The notes under the pieces: generated by a model | What the model saw: the letters and a program-made list of their open reading frames with translations, nothing else | What the model was told of the DNA's origin: nothing | The model's database searches: none | Shown here: piece by piece, positions 55,001 through 64,000 of the stretch | How positions within the stretch are numbered: position 1 is the first letter of the stretch | Layout of the letters: each line of letters begins with the position of its first letter | Assembly (NCBI RefSeq): GCF_032362555.1 | Contig: NC_083509.1 | Coordinates: 806,001-870,000, forward strand | Source: Amyelois transitella | Lineage: Eukaryota > Arthropoda > Insecta > Lepidoptera > Pyralidae | DNA length: 64,000 nucleotides | Reading direction: 5' to 3' | Made by a program: the position numbers and the translations under genes

Positions 55001-58000
55001 GAGCGACTGCACCGCGCCGCGAGATATGTTGTATCTGACAGACAACGAAGTTTCAAAAGCAGTTTCAAACAGCGCGCCGCACAGGCGGACCGCGCTGTTA
55101 CAGAGCGACAGCGCGCCGCTCAGGAGCGACTGCACCGCGCCGCGAGATATGTTGTATCTGACAGACAACGAAGTTTCAAAAGCAGTTTCAAACAGCGCGC
55201 CGCACAGGCGGACCGCGCTGTTACAGAGCGACAGCGCGCCGCTCAGGAGCGACTGCACCGCGCCGCGAGATATGTTGTATCTGACAGACAACGAAGTTTC
55301 AAAAGCAGTTTCAAACAGCGCGCCGCACAGGCGGACCGCGCTGTTACAGAGCGACAGCGCGCCGCTCAGGAGCGACTGCACCGCGCCGCGAGATATGTTG
55401 TATCTGACAGACAACGAAGTTTCAAAAGCAGTTTCAAACAGCGCGCCGCACAGGCGGACCGCGCTGTTACAGAGCGACAGCGCGCCGCTCAGGAGCGACT
55501 GCACCGCGCCGCGAGATATGTTGTATCTGACAGACAACGAAGTTTCAAAAGCAGTTTCAAACAGCGCGCCGCACAGGCGGACCGCGCTGTTACAGAGCGA
55601 CAGCGCGCCGCTCAGGAGCGACTGCACCGCGCCGCGAGATATGTTGTATCTGACAGACAACGAAGTTTCAAAAGCAGTTTCAAACAGCGCGCCGCACAGG
55701 CGGACCGCGCTGTTACAGAGCGACAGCGCGCTGCTCAGGAGCGACTGCACCGCGCCGCGCGATATGTTGTATCTGACAGACAACGAAAAGTTTCAAATGT
55801 TCAATTTGAACCAGTACATACTGAGATTAGCGCGTTCAAACAAACAAACTCTTCAGCTTTATAATATACATACATACATACATATGGTCACGTCTATATC
55901 CCTTGCGGGGTAGACAGAGCCAACAGTCTTGAAAAGACTGAATGGGCACGTACAGCTATTTGGCTTAACGATAGAATTGAGATTCAACTAGTGACAGGTT
56001 GCTAGCCCATCGCCTAAAAAAGAATCCCAAGTTTGTAAGCCTATCCCTTAGTCGCCTTTTACGACATCCATGGGAAAGATTTTGAGTGGTCCTATTCTTT
56101 TTTGTATTGGTGCCAGGAGCCACACGACACATCTTAATAATATAAGTATAGAAACTTACTTATCAGCGACTACATGTGAAGGCACCTGATTCAAGAGATC
56201 ACGCAGCATCAGAGCCAAGTAGAAACGGCGCAGCACCAACTCGGAAACGTTCTGAAGGGAAATATTTTTTTTTTTTACTATACCACGATGACGGTGAAAT
56301 GGTTCTGTTAATTCAAACTACATTTACATATATTCATAGGTATCTGGTTCATATCCGGTTCGAAGGACCAATTAATATAACTCTGCACTCAATCTCTAGT
56401 GGACAGATACTGAAGTTTTGAGCCAGTATCCTGACAGAGATCAAAGTCCTCCTACTACTACTAAACCTATTTATACCCAACTCCAAAAAAGATGGATTCT
56501 CAATCGGCCCGTATTATAATGTGCATGGAACTTAAAAAATCACATAAATATAACATTTTATCAAAAAAGTTGTGAAACTACATACATACATATAGTCACG
56601 TCTATCTACCTTGCGAGGTTGTCAGAGCCAACAGCCTGAAGAAGACTGAACGTTCTACTGTAAGGCTTCACGATGGAATTAAGATTCAATTAGTGACAAG
56701 TTGCTAGCCCATCGTCTACAAGAGTAATCTCAAGTTTATAGGCCAATCCCTTACTTACTTACCTCTCTAAGTGTACCCCTAGACCACAGAAGGAATCTTC
56801 ATTTCAAATTTCTACAGCAGTTTTGGCTATGCGTTGTCTATCATTTATTTATTCCGTAACGTATAAAAAAAAGTGCCGTGTGGTTCCCGGCACCATTACA
56901 AAAAAGCATAGGACCACTCCATCTCTTTCCCATGGATGTCGTAAAAGGCGACTAGGGGATAGGTTTATAAACTTAGGATTCCTCTTTTAGGCGATGGGCT
57001 AGCAACCTGTCACTATTTGAATCTCAGTTCTATCATTAAGCCAAATAGCTGAACGTGGCCATTCAGTCTTTTCAAGACTGTTGGCTCTGTCTACCCCGCA
57101 AGGGATATAGACGTGACCATATGTATGTATGTATAAAAACAGAGAGAGAAGAAACATATCAACTCACAGTAATGGGTTTCCCGGTCATCATTCTGACTGC
57201 ATTCATCTCTGTAATGCCTAATGTCTTGGCCGTTTGCAGTCCTTCCTCGTCCAAGTTGCAGTACTGAAATATTAATATAATTTACATATTTGCTTATCTT
57301 TATATTCTTTAGTGATGCTTGATTACAAGGATTTAAAAATACATACATATAATTACGTCTATATCCCTTGCGGGGTAGATAGACTTGACAGTCTAGAAAA
57401 AACTGATAGGCCGCATTCAACTTTTTAGCTTAATGTTAGAATTGAGATTCAAATAGTAACAGGTTGCTAGCCCATCGCCTTAATTAAGAATCCCAAGTTT
57501 ATAAGCCTATCCTTTAGTCACTTTTTATAACACATCCACGGGAAACAAGTGGAATGACCCTATTATTTTTTTATTTATATATAACTATACACTTTGTATA
57601 ACTATACACTGTGCCGTGTGGTTCACGGCACCAATACAAAAAAAGAATAGGACCGCTCCATCTCTTTCCCATGGATGTCGCAAAAGGCGACTAAGGGATA
57701 GGCTTGCAAACTTGGGATCCCTTTTAGGCGATGGGCTAGCAACCTGTCACTATTTGAATCTCAATTCTATCATTTTCAAGACTGTTGGCTCTGTCTACCC
57801 CGCAAGGGATATAGACGTGAACGTATGCATGCATAACTATACACACGGATTTCTCAAATCCACGGACCTGAAAACAATTTGTCTTGGGAAACTGCCTGGG
57901 CGTTTCTTATCTCTAACTCAAGGTTCGAAGCACTTACCAGCGAGTAGTAGTGCCTGTAGTCGGGGCTGACGGGCGCGTCGTGCGGAGTCAGCACGAACAG

Positions 58001-61000
58001 CAGGTGCAGGCTGCCGAGCAACACCACGCCCCGGGAGGCCGCCTGCAGCTCCTCCACCAGCTGCTTGGCTACTGGCAGCTCTAAACCTCCTGGATAATGT
58101 AAAAAAAAAAAAAAAATTAATATAATTAATTGTGCCGTGTGGTTCCCGGCACCAATAAAAAGAAGAATAGGACCACTCCATCTCTTTCCCATGGACGTCG
58201 TAAAAGGCGACTAAGGGATAGGCTTACAAACTTGGGATTCTTTTTTTAGGCGACAGGCTAGCAACCTGTCACTATTTGAATCTCAATTATATCATTAAAC
58301 CAAATAGCTGAATGTGGCCTTTCAGTCTTTTCAAGACTGTTGGCTCTGTCTACCCCGTAAGGGATATAGACGTGATGATATGTATGTATGTATTATTAAT
58401 TAATTAGATATTTAAAAAAATTAACTACGAACCTCTCGAAAATCACTTAAAAAATGTCAACCGGTAACAAACTGCACTGCAGCATTTTCTTCAATAAAGC
58501 GTCACGACTATGAGAAATGAAAGAGGTACAGATTCCAAATTCAAATGTTTAATTTTTTTTTAACTTATGGCAAGATATTCGAAATACGAGTCACTAGGTA
58601 TACAAAGTAGGTAGATCTATTCGGAAGGCGCCTAATAGATTTGCATTCAGGGAGCAAGTCCACGATCTTCTTTTTGACCAGTAGATTTCCTTAAACTTTA
58701 CACAATCATCCAATGTATGTAGTATATGTATGTTTATTTTATATGGAGTATATATATATATATATATAGTCATACTTATGTTTGTAATATATTATATGCA
58801 AGTGTATTAAGTAACCTATTATTATTTATATTTATATAATTTTTTTTTTTACCGTTATCGCACTACCCGTACTTCCATCTCAGTTTGGTCCAAAGGTTCG
58901 ACTGGCAGAGAATGCCTTGTGGCATTAAGTCCACCTGTTGTACATTTTACGTGCATGAAGTTTAAATAAATAAATAAATAAATAAATTACAATTTAAGGG
59001 AGATAGTATTCTAAATTCAAACGATTTTTATTTCTGACGAAATAAGACTTACATTTATAGCCAGTCTCATTGCTCAAAATATAAATCACTCGTTGGAGCA
59101 ATTTAGATTAGGTATGGACAGATTCCAAATTTAAATAAAAATAGTTTTTTTTTTTATTATCAGACATGTACCTATATCAAACGCTTAAATTGAGCATCCT
59201 TTGATGAATGAATGAAAATGGGAAGATTGAATGAATGAACGGCCACTGTGGCGCAGCGGTAGTGCGCTTGTCTGTGTCACCGGAGGTCCCGGGTTCGAAT
59301 CCCGGCCAGGGCATGATGAGAAACGAACTTTCTCTGATTGGCCTGGGTCTTGGATGTTTATCTATATAAGTATTTATTATGAAATATAGTATCGTTGAGT
59401 TAGTAACTCGTAACACAAGTCTCGAACTTACTTCGAGGCTAACCCAATTTGTGTTATTTGTCCCGTATATATTTATTTATTTATGAAAAGTTACCTATAA
59501 TGGCAGCTCGTCCCAGTTCGCTGACGGTGAGCGGCGCGTGCTCGCTAGCCGGCGACACTTCCAGCGCGCCGCATTGCACGAGAGAGCGGAGGGACGCGTC
59601 GCATTCTTCTTTTATATTTATTTCTGGACTGCGAGATTTAAAATTATTAATTATTATTGGTGTCCATTGCTCAGAAAAATTTAACGCAAATTGTGAAAAA
59701 AAAAAACTTTACATTCGTTTTACACTCATTACATTCGAAGCAGGGGAACCCAACTCGTATTGGATCGATCATGGTTACACATACTCCTCCGAAACGGCTT
59801 GACCGATTCTCATGAAATTTTGTGAGCATATTGAGTAGGTCTGAGAATCGGCCAACATCTATTTTTCATACCCCTCAGTGTTGTCCACTCTTAACATTAT
59901 TTTTAACTAGAAATAACTTAAAACTTATTCATATGGCTAAACAACGTCTACCGGGACAGCTAATGTAGTTATAAATAAATACGCACTCGAGAGCCAGGAA
60001 GGTGGTGCGCATGAGTTCCTCGGTTTTTAACAAGAAATAACTTAAAAATTATTTTACGGCAAAACAAAGGTTTACCGGGACATCTAATGTAGTTATAAAT
60101 AAATACGCACTCGAGAGCCAAGAAGGTGGTGCGCATGAGTTCTTCGGTTTTTATCAAGAAATAACAAAAATTATTTTACATCAAAACAAAGGTTTACCGG
60201 GACAGCTAGTTTAATTATAAATACGCACTCGAGAGCCAGGAAGGTGGTGCGCATGAGTTCTTCGGTTTTTAACAAGAAATTACTTAAAAATATTTTACGG
60301 CAACACAAAGGTTTACCGGGACATCTAATGTAGTTATAAATAAATACGCACTCGAGAGCCAGGAAGGTGGTGGCCATCAGCTCCTCGGCCTGGGCCCTGG
60401 TAAAACTTATTCATATGGCAAAACAAAGGTCTACCGGGACATCTAATGTAGTTATAAATAAATACGCACTCGAGAGCCAGGAAGGTGGTGGCCATCAGCT
60501 CCTCGGCCTTGGCCCTGGTAAAACTTATTCATATGGCAAAACAACGTCTACCGGGACATCTAGTTTAATTATAAATACGCACTCGAGGGCCAGGAAGGTG
60601 GTGGCCATCAGCTCCTCGGCCTTGGCCCTGGTAAAACTTATTCATATGGCAAAACAACGTCTACCGGGACATCTAGTTTAATTATAAATACGCACTCGAG
60701 GGCCAGGAAGGTGGTGGCCATCAGCTCCTCGGCCTTGGCCCTGGTAAAACTTATTCATATGGCAAAACAACGTCTACCGGGACATCTAGTTTAATTATAA
60801 ATACGCACTCGAGGGCCAGGAAGGTGGTGGCCATCAGCTCCTCGGCCTTGGCCCTGGTAAAACTTATTCATATGGCAAAACAACGTCTACCGGGACATCT
60901 AGTTTAATTATAAATACGCACTCGAGGGCCAGGAAGGTGGTGGCCATCAGCTCCTCGGCCTTGGCCCTGGTAAAACTTATTCATATGGCAAAACAACGTC

Positions 61001-63522
61001 TACCGGGACATCTAGTTTAATTATAAATACGTACTCGAGAGCCAGGAAGGTGGTGGCCATCAGTTCCTCGGCCTCAGCCCTGGTGCCGGCCAGCCGCAGC
61101 GCCGCCGCGCTCAGCAGCAGCGCGGGCGGCCGCAGCCGGCTGCGGGCGGCGCGCAGCGGCCCGGCGAGGACGGTGCGCAGCGCGGGCCACTCGGACGCGC
61201 TGCAGATTATTATGCTCTCACCTGTATCATATATATTCTGTTCAATTTGTTTCCTTGTTAGACTTAGAAGGAAAAATTATTGGAAAGAGAGGATAAAATG
61301 GTTATTACACATACATACATACATATGGTCACGTCTATATCCCTTGCGGGGTAGACAGGGCCAATAGTCTTGCAAAGACTGACAGGCCACGTTCAACTAT
61401 TTGGCTTAATGATAGAATTGAAATTCAAATGATGACCGGTTGCTAGCCCATCGCCCGAAAAAATAATCCCAAGTCTGTAAGCCTATCCCTTAGTCGCATC
61501 AATGGGAAAGAGATGGAGTGGCCCTATTCTTTTTTGTATCAGTGCCGGGAACCACACGGCAGTCCTTTAATTTATTGATAATTCTATCCCTACAACTTCC
61601 ATGAAAACGTTTTAGTAGTCCCATAATTGTTTTTTAATCAGTACCTCGAACAACACAACAATAAATTCTACAAAAATGATCAAGAGCTTCACATCACCCG
61701 CATCAGAGACGCCTGCGCGGCCCGCGCGGCCCGCCATCTGGCGGTAGGCGGCCAGCGACAGCGGCTCGCGGCCCACGCGCGGCGCGCGCACGATCACACG
61801 CCGCGCGGGTAGGTTCACGCCCGCCGCCAGTGTGGAAGTGCAGCACAGCACTGACACCACTCCGGACCTCACGAGAAGTAATTTAAAGTTCGATCAATGC
61901 GTAGAACAGAACAATGACAGCCTTTATTAGAAACTAGCTGTGCCCGCGACTTTGTCCGTGTGGAATAGTTTTTTTTTTCATATTTTTCCTTTATTCCTTC
62001 GCTGCTGATGGTTGCAGCGTGATGTTATATAGTCTAAAGCCTTACTCGATAAATGATACTTTTAACACAAAAAGAATTTTTCAATTCGAACCAGTAGTTC
62101 CTGAGATTAGCGCGTTCAAACAAACAAACTCTTCAGCTTTATAATATTAGTATAGATAGTTTTACAAAGTTTAAAAGAGCTTGGGTATAGCTATAGCCAC
62201 GAGATCCAGCAACTAGTCGCCAGAGGGTAGTAATAAAAGTAATTTTTGTGCAATTTCTGATACCTAAGTCAAATATGCGAAGTAGACGTTGCAACTTACT
62301 GGGCAAAATATATACCTATCTAAGTTTGAACCCATTCACCTGAACTTTAATTACCTGAAAGCAGTCTCCAGCAGCGCCCTCTCATCGGCCGCCAGCCCCG
62401 CGTGGTGGAACCCCACTCCGAACCTCACAGCGCGGGTCAGAGCCGAACTAGCGCCCTCACCCACTAACGCGGCCTCTAACGCTTGCCGCTCTACAGTGCG
62501 GTGAGACGTCATCTCTCTAAAAGTTAGAACAATTAACATGACAACCATAAATCAACATACACATACATAAAATCACGCCTCTTTCCCGGAGGGGTAGGCA
62601 GAGACTACCTCTTTCCACTTGCCACGATCTCTGCATATTTCCTTCGCTTCATCCACATTCATAACTCTCTAAAATTCATAAATCAACATCATTATAATTA
62701 ACTGTTGTTCTAATTGAATTTTAACACGATTCAGGAATAGGCATTTCAGATAACTGCGTGGAGTTAATGACGTACAATTTTTATTGCTACTATGTAAATT
62801 TCTATGCAATAAAGATATTACAAACAAACCAACAAACACCAGCCAGACAAGGAAACTTGATCAATTTCGATCATGGTCACACAAATCTCTTCCTCATGGA
62901 TGTCGTAAAAGGCGACTAAGGGATAGGCTTATAAACTTGGGATTCTTTTTTTAGGCGACTGGTTAGCAACCTGTCACTATTTGAATCTCAATTCTTTCAT
63001 TAAGCCAAACAGCTGAACGTGGCCTATCAGTCTTTTTAAGACTGTTGGCTCTGTCTACCCCGCAAGGGATATAGGCGTGATTATACATACATAATGTTAC
63101 ACAAATCGCGAAAGGAAAGTAGCCTCTAAAGTTTTTATCAGAACAAAAAGATGACAACATCATCAATATAATTTGGTTAGTTCTTCTTCTTGATCGCGTT
63201 CTTCATAACTAAAGGTCAAACCTCATATACATATTCGACAATTATTAAGCGATTTCGACAATTATTAAGCGATATGTAGTATCCTATAATAATTTTGAAT
63301 TTGAATATAAGGCATTTCTTGGTGTATCTAAGGAGTTTAGCTGTTAATGAGTGAAGGAGACAGCAATACAGCTAACCTCCTCTGCAGCTTGCATAGCAAG
63401 GAGGCGACGTTCTCGCAGTTCCGCTTGGTGGGGCAGAACACCAGGCAGGACGCCTGAGGCACCACCTCCGACACTAGGCCTCCCAGCCAGTCGGGGTCTA
63501 ACGCTGTAGCTGCTGGCACATA
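52017..63522 (-). CDS. HELQ: HELQ (POLQ-like Ski2-type DNA helicase), 3' part, eleven exons
   Basis: Exons in coding order: 63522-63377, 62516-62355, 61867-61698, 61221-61035, 59628-59495, 58089-57938, 57263-57168, 56251-56160, 53681-53489 (or up to 55772), 52558-52424, 52094-52017. With the short form this is 514 aa; phases all join. Earlier exons, with Walker A and DEAH motifs, lie beyond the window. Visible: [15 protein letters not shown] (helicase domain 2 start), [14 protein letters not shown], motif [13 protein letters not shown], motif [14 protein letters not shown], winged-helix and ratchet regions ([30 protein letters not shown]), [12 protein letters not shown], and a helix-hairpin-helix-like end ([19 protein letters not shown]). 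Known role: 3'-5' helicase in homologous recombination and crosslink repair; the fly orthologue is mus301/spn-C. Two tandem arrays overlap its exon ends, at 53.6-55.8 and 59.9-61.1 kb. The end of exon 61221-61035 is set at GTACGT, which alone keeps phase. Confidence 0.93.
52575..52835 (+). repeat. Family E, longest copy, in the HELQ 3' intron
   Basis: GAATAGAATAGATTTATTTT to ATTGTCTACATTAAATTATG; starts 17 bp from HELQ exon 52558-52424. Confidence 0.78.
52968..53162 (+). repeat. Family D-type repeat, variant
   Basis: GCCCGCGACTTCGTCCGCGT to TTTATAATATTAGTAGGATA, with a body CCAAATTTCATCGTAATCGG typical of a related subfamily. Confidence 0.7.
53228..53473 (+). mobile_element. Family A, nearly full
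   Basis: GTGCCGTGTGGTTCCCGACAC to GGAGTAACTATTAAATG; the tail is lost and the end lies 16 bp from the HELQ exon donor at 53489. Confidence 0.82.
53593..55790. repeat. 123-bp minisatellite, 18 copies, across a HELQ 3' splice site and exon start
   Basis: Exact period 123 bp; the 3' splice site recurs at 53681 + 123n up to 55772. Read on the minus strand, each unit holds about 36 nt of intron end (CTTCGTTGTCTGTCAG) and 87 nt of HELQ exon ([12 protein letters not shown] to VRLCGAL). Internal units look identical; only the terminal ones differ. The leftmost has TGC for TGT in SLCNS; the rightmost has SSAL for SGAL and CGCGCGAT for CGCGAGAT. As 123 = 3 x 41 and no stop occurs, the array is open on the HELQ strand and, by chance, on the other strand. 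Human HELQ runs from this exon start to the PALCWW equivalent with no insertion, so copies beyond the first are extra. Confidence 0.97.
55815..55866 (+). repeat. Family D 3' fragment next to the 123-bp array
   Basis: GAGATTAGCGCGTTCAAACA to TTATAATATA. The sequence up to the array (CAATTTGAACCAGTA) resembles the preceding part of family D, so this HELQ intron end may be repeat-derived. Confidence 0.65.
55867..56130 (-). mobile_element. Family A, full length
   Basis: Four-unit tail joined directly to the family D fragment; ends 30 bp from HELQ exon 56251-56160. Confidence 0.88.
56580..56760 (-). mobile_element. Family A, 3' two thirds, old
   Basis: ACATACATACATATAGTCAC to GGCCAATCCCTTAC. Confidence 0.68.
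56874..57134 (+). mobile_element. Family A, full length, near-consensus
   Basis: Ends 34 bp from the donor of HELQ exon 57263-57168. Confidence 0.9.
57341..57574 (-). mobile_element. Family A, headless
   Basis: ACATACATATAATTACG to CCCTATTATTTTTTT; hairpin altered (AGTCTAGAAAAAACTG). Confidence 0.78.
57611..57833 (+). mobile_element. Family A with 36-bp deletion
   Basis: Passes from CTATCATT to TTCAAGACTG, losing the TGAACGTGGCC block; AACTATACAC flanks both sides (57600s and 57835), a likely target-site duplication. Confidence 0.85.
58131..58393 (+). mobile_element. Family A, full length, near-consensus
   Basis: Starts 42 bp from HELQ exon 58089-57938; AATTAAT-like sequence on both sides. 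Confidence 0.9.
58749..58768. repeat. (TA)n microsatellite
   Basis: Ten TA units. Confidence 0.93.
58860..58986 (+). repeat. Retroposon 3' end with (AAAT)n tail
   Basis: TCCAAAGGTTCGACTGGCAG, GCATTAAGTCCACC and TGTACATTTT, then TAAATAAATAAATA. The layout resembles family F (CCAAAGGTTGACTGGAAG, AAGTCCGCC), so it is a distant relative. Confidence 0.6.
59238..59478 (+). mobile_element. Family B SINE in a HELQ intron
   Basis: TGTGGCGCAGCGGTAGTGCG and GGTTCGAATCCCGGCC; ends about 17 bp from HELQ exon 59628-59495 with an ATTTATTTATTTA tail. Confidence 0.88.
59905..61085. repeat. ~113-bp tandem array, 10 copies, across a HELQ 5' splice site
   Basis: The marker ACTCGAG recurs at 59985, 60109, 60227, 60350, 60468, 60581, 60694, 60807, 60920 and 61033. 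Periods are exactly 113 for the right half and 118-124 in the older left half. On the minus strand each unit repeats the end of HELQ exon 61221-61035 ([11 protein letters not shown]) and the start of its intron (GTGCGTATTTATAA). In the six units from 60350 to 60920, intron sequence runs into TTTTACCAG before GGCC, giving a 3' splice site that the three leftmost units lack (they read GTTAAAAACCGAGGAACTC). Confidence 0.95.
61308..61562 (-). mobile_element. Family A, nearly full
   Basis: ACATACATACATACATATGG to GGGAACCACACGGCA; loses the TTTTACGACATCC block. Confidence 0.85.
61935..62156 (+). repeat. Family D, nearly full, in a HELQ intron
   Basis: GTGCCCGCGACTTTGTCCGT to ATATTAGTATAGATAG. Confidence 0.8.
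62560..62672 (-). mobile_element. Family C LINE 3' end, short
   Basis: ACATACATAAAATCACGCC to ATTCATAACTCTCT. AAATCAACAT-like bases flank both sides (ATAAATCAACATAC before, ATAAATCAACATCA after): target-site duplication. Confidence 0.87.
62795..62838 (+). repeat. Retroposon tail fragment
   Basis: TTTCTATGCAATAAAGATAT then ACAAACAAAC; the same end is at 27175 and, inverted, at 32310. Confidence 0.5.
62876..63088 (+). mobile_element. Family A, headless
   Basis: GGTCACACAAATCTCTTCCTC to TTATACATACATAATG; the tail is altered. Confidence 0.8.
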
Positions 63523-63542
63523 CTGAAACCATAAATTTAAAT

Positions 63543-63799
63543 CTACATACATATGATCACGTCTATATCCCTAGCGGGCTAGACAGAGCCACCAGTCTTG
63601 AAAAGACTGTAAGGCCACGTTCAGCTGTTCGGCTTAATGATAGAATTGAGATTCAAATAGTGACAGGTTGCTAGCCCATCGCTTAAAGGAAGAATCCCAA
63701 GTTTATAAACCAATCACTTTGTCGCCTTTTACGACATCCGTGGGGTAGAGATGGAGTAGACCTATTATTTTTTCTATTGGTGCCGGAAACCACACGGCA
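63543..63799 (-). mobile_element. Family A, full length
   Basis: Tail begins 21 bp from the acceptor of HELQ exon 63522-63377; head CCGGAAACCACACGGCA. Confidence 0.87.
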
Positions 63800-64000
63800 A
63801 AACTTTCGTAAACGTTGCTAAAAATGAAGATAATATTTCTCTCTCTCCCAATTACAAAGGCAACAGACCTTTTCTAAATGCTGAAGTTCAACGCCAATAA
63901 ATTATTATACAAAATATGTGATACTTTTTATACCAGTTCACAAAAGATTTGGCACACTTGAAGCTGTCAACTGTTATCTTAAACAATTTTTCAGTTTAGT

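Noticed and set aside
53622-55913. 763-aa open frame on the plus strand of the 123-bp array
   Set aside because: It is the antisense of the HELQ repeat; a unit of 41 codons without stops is open on both strands by chance. No start or domain support.
59905-61085. CRISPR-like array
   Set aside because: Whole units repeat with no unique spacers, and the host is a eukaryote.
61050-61367. 105-aa plus-strand frame over HELQ exon 61221-61035
   Set aside because: Antisense shadow of a GC-rich HELQ exon.

Overview
Eukaryotic chromosomal DNA, almost certainly from a moth or butterfly (Lepidoptera). Evidence: AT-rich sequence, multi-exon genes with GT-AG introns, insect-type S1 serine proteases, and very dense interspersed retroposons including tRNA-derived SINEs and the 'cgcgacttcgtccgcg' repeat that I associate with lepidopteran genomes. 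Species cannot be fixed from the sequence. All gene models below were built by hand from splice sites, phase and family similarity; no search was run.

Layout. (1) 1-11.2 kb: mostly retroposon debris, a ~210-bp-arm inverted repeat at 3.15-3.65 kb, and an orphan exon (2570-2618) resembling the start of a THAP zinc-finger protein. (2) 11288-20031, plus strand: a seven-exon trypsin-like serine protease with signal peptide and a long pro-region. (3) 22933-43034, minus strand: a GT49 glycosyltransferase (B4GAT1-like). Its 16.2-kb last intron contains, on the same strand, a complete five-exon elastase-like serine protease (24505-29969). (4) 43-48 kb: repeats and AT-rich spacer. (5) 48184-51009, plus strand: complete five-exon RRP8 rRNA methyltransferase. 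(6) 52017-63522, minus strand: the 3' eleven exons of HELQ (POLQ-like DNA helicase, mus301/spn-C type), whose 5' part lies beyond the window. RRP8 and HELQ converge; RRP8 and B4GAT1 diverge.

Most unusual: HELQ carries two separate tandem arrays, each straddling an exon/intron junction. At 53.6-55.8 kb an in-frame 123-bp unit (18 copies) repeats the 3' splice site plus the start of an exon. At 59.9-61.1 kb a ~113-bp unit (10 copies) repeats an exon end plus its 5' splice site; six units look like a 45-nt in-frame cassette exon followed by a 68-nt intron. HELQ may therefore have many possible isoforms.

Mobile DNA: more than 50 copies of a ~260-bp SINE-like retroposon with a TATG tail (family A here) fill the introns, often within a few bases of splice sites. 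Its last ~35 bp resemble the 3' end of a LINE (family C) whose truncated copies still encode the C-terminus of a retrotransposon protein, which suggests a LINE/SINE pair. Other families: B (tRNA-derived SINE), D, E, F. The genes have no evident shared pathway: two digestive or secreted-type proteases, Golgi glycosylation, rRNA modification and DNA repair. No true tRNA or rRNA gene, CRISPR array or viral gene was seen.
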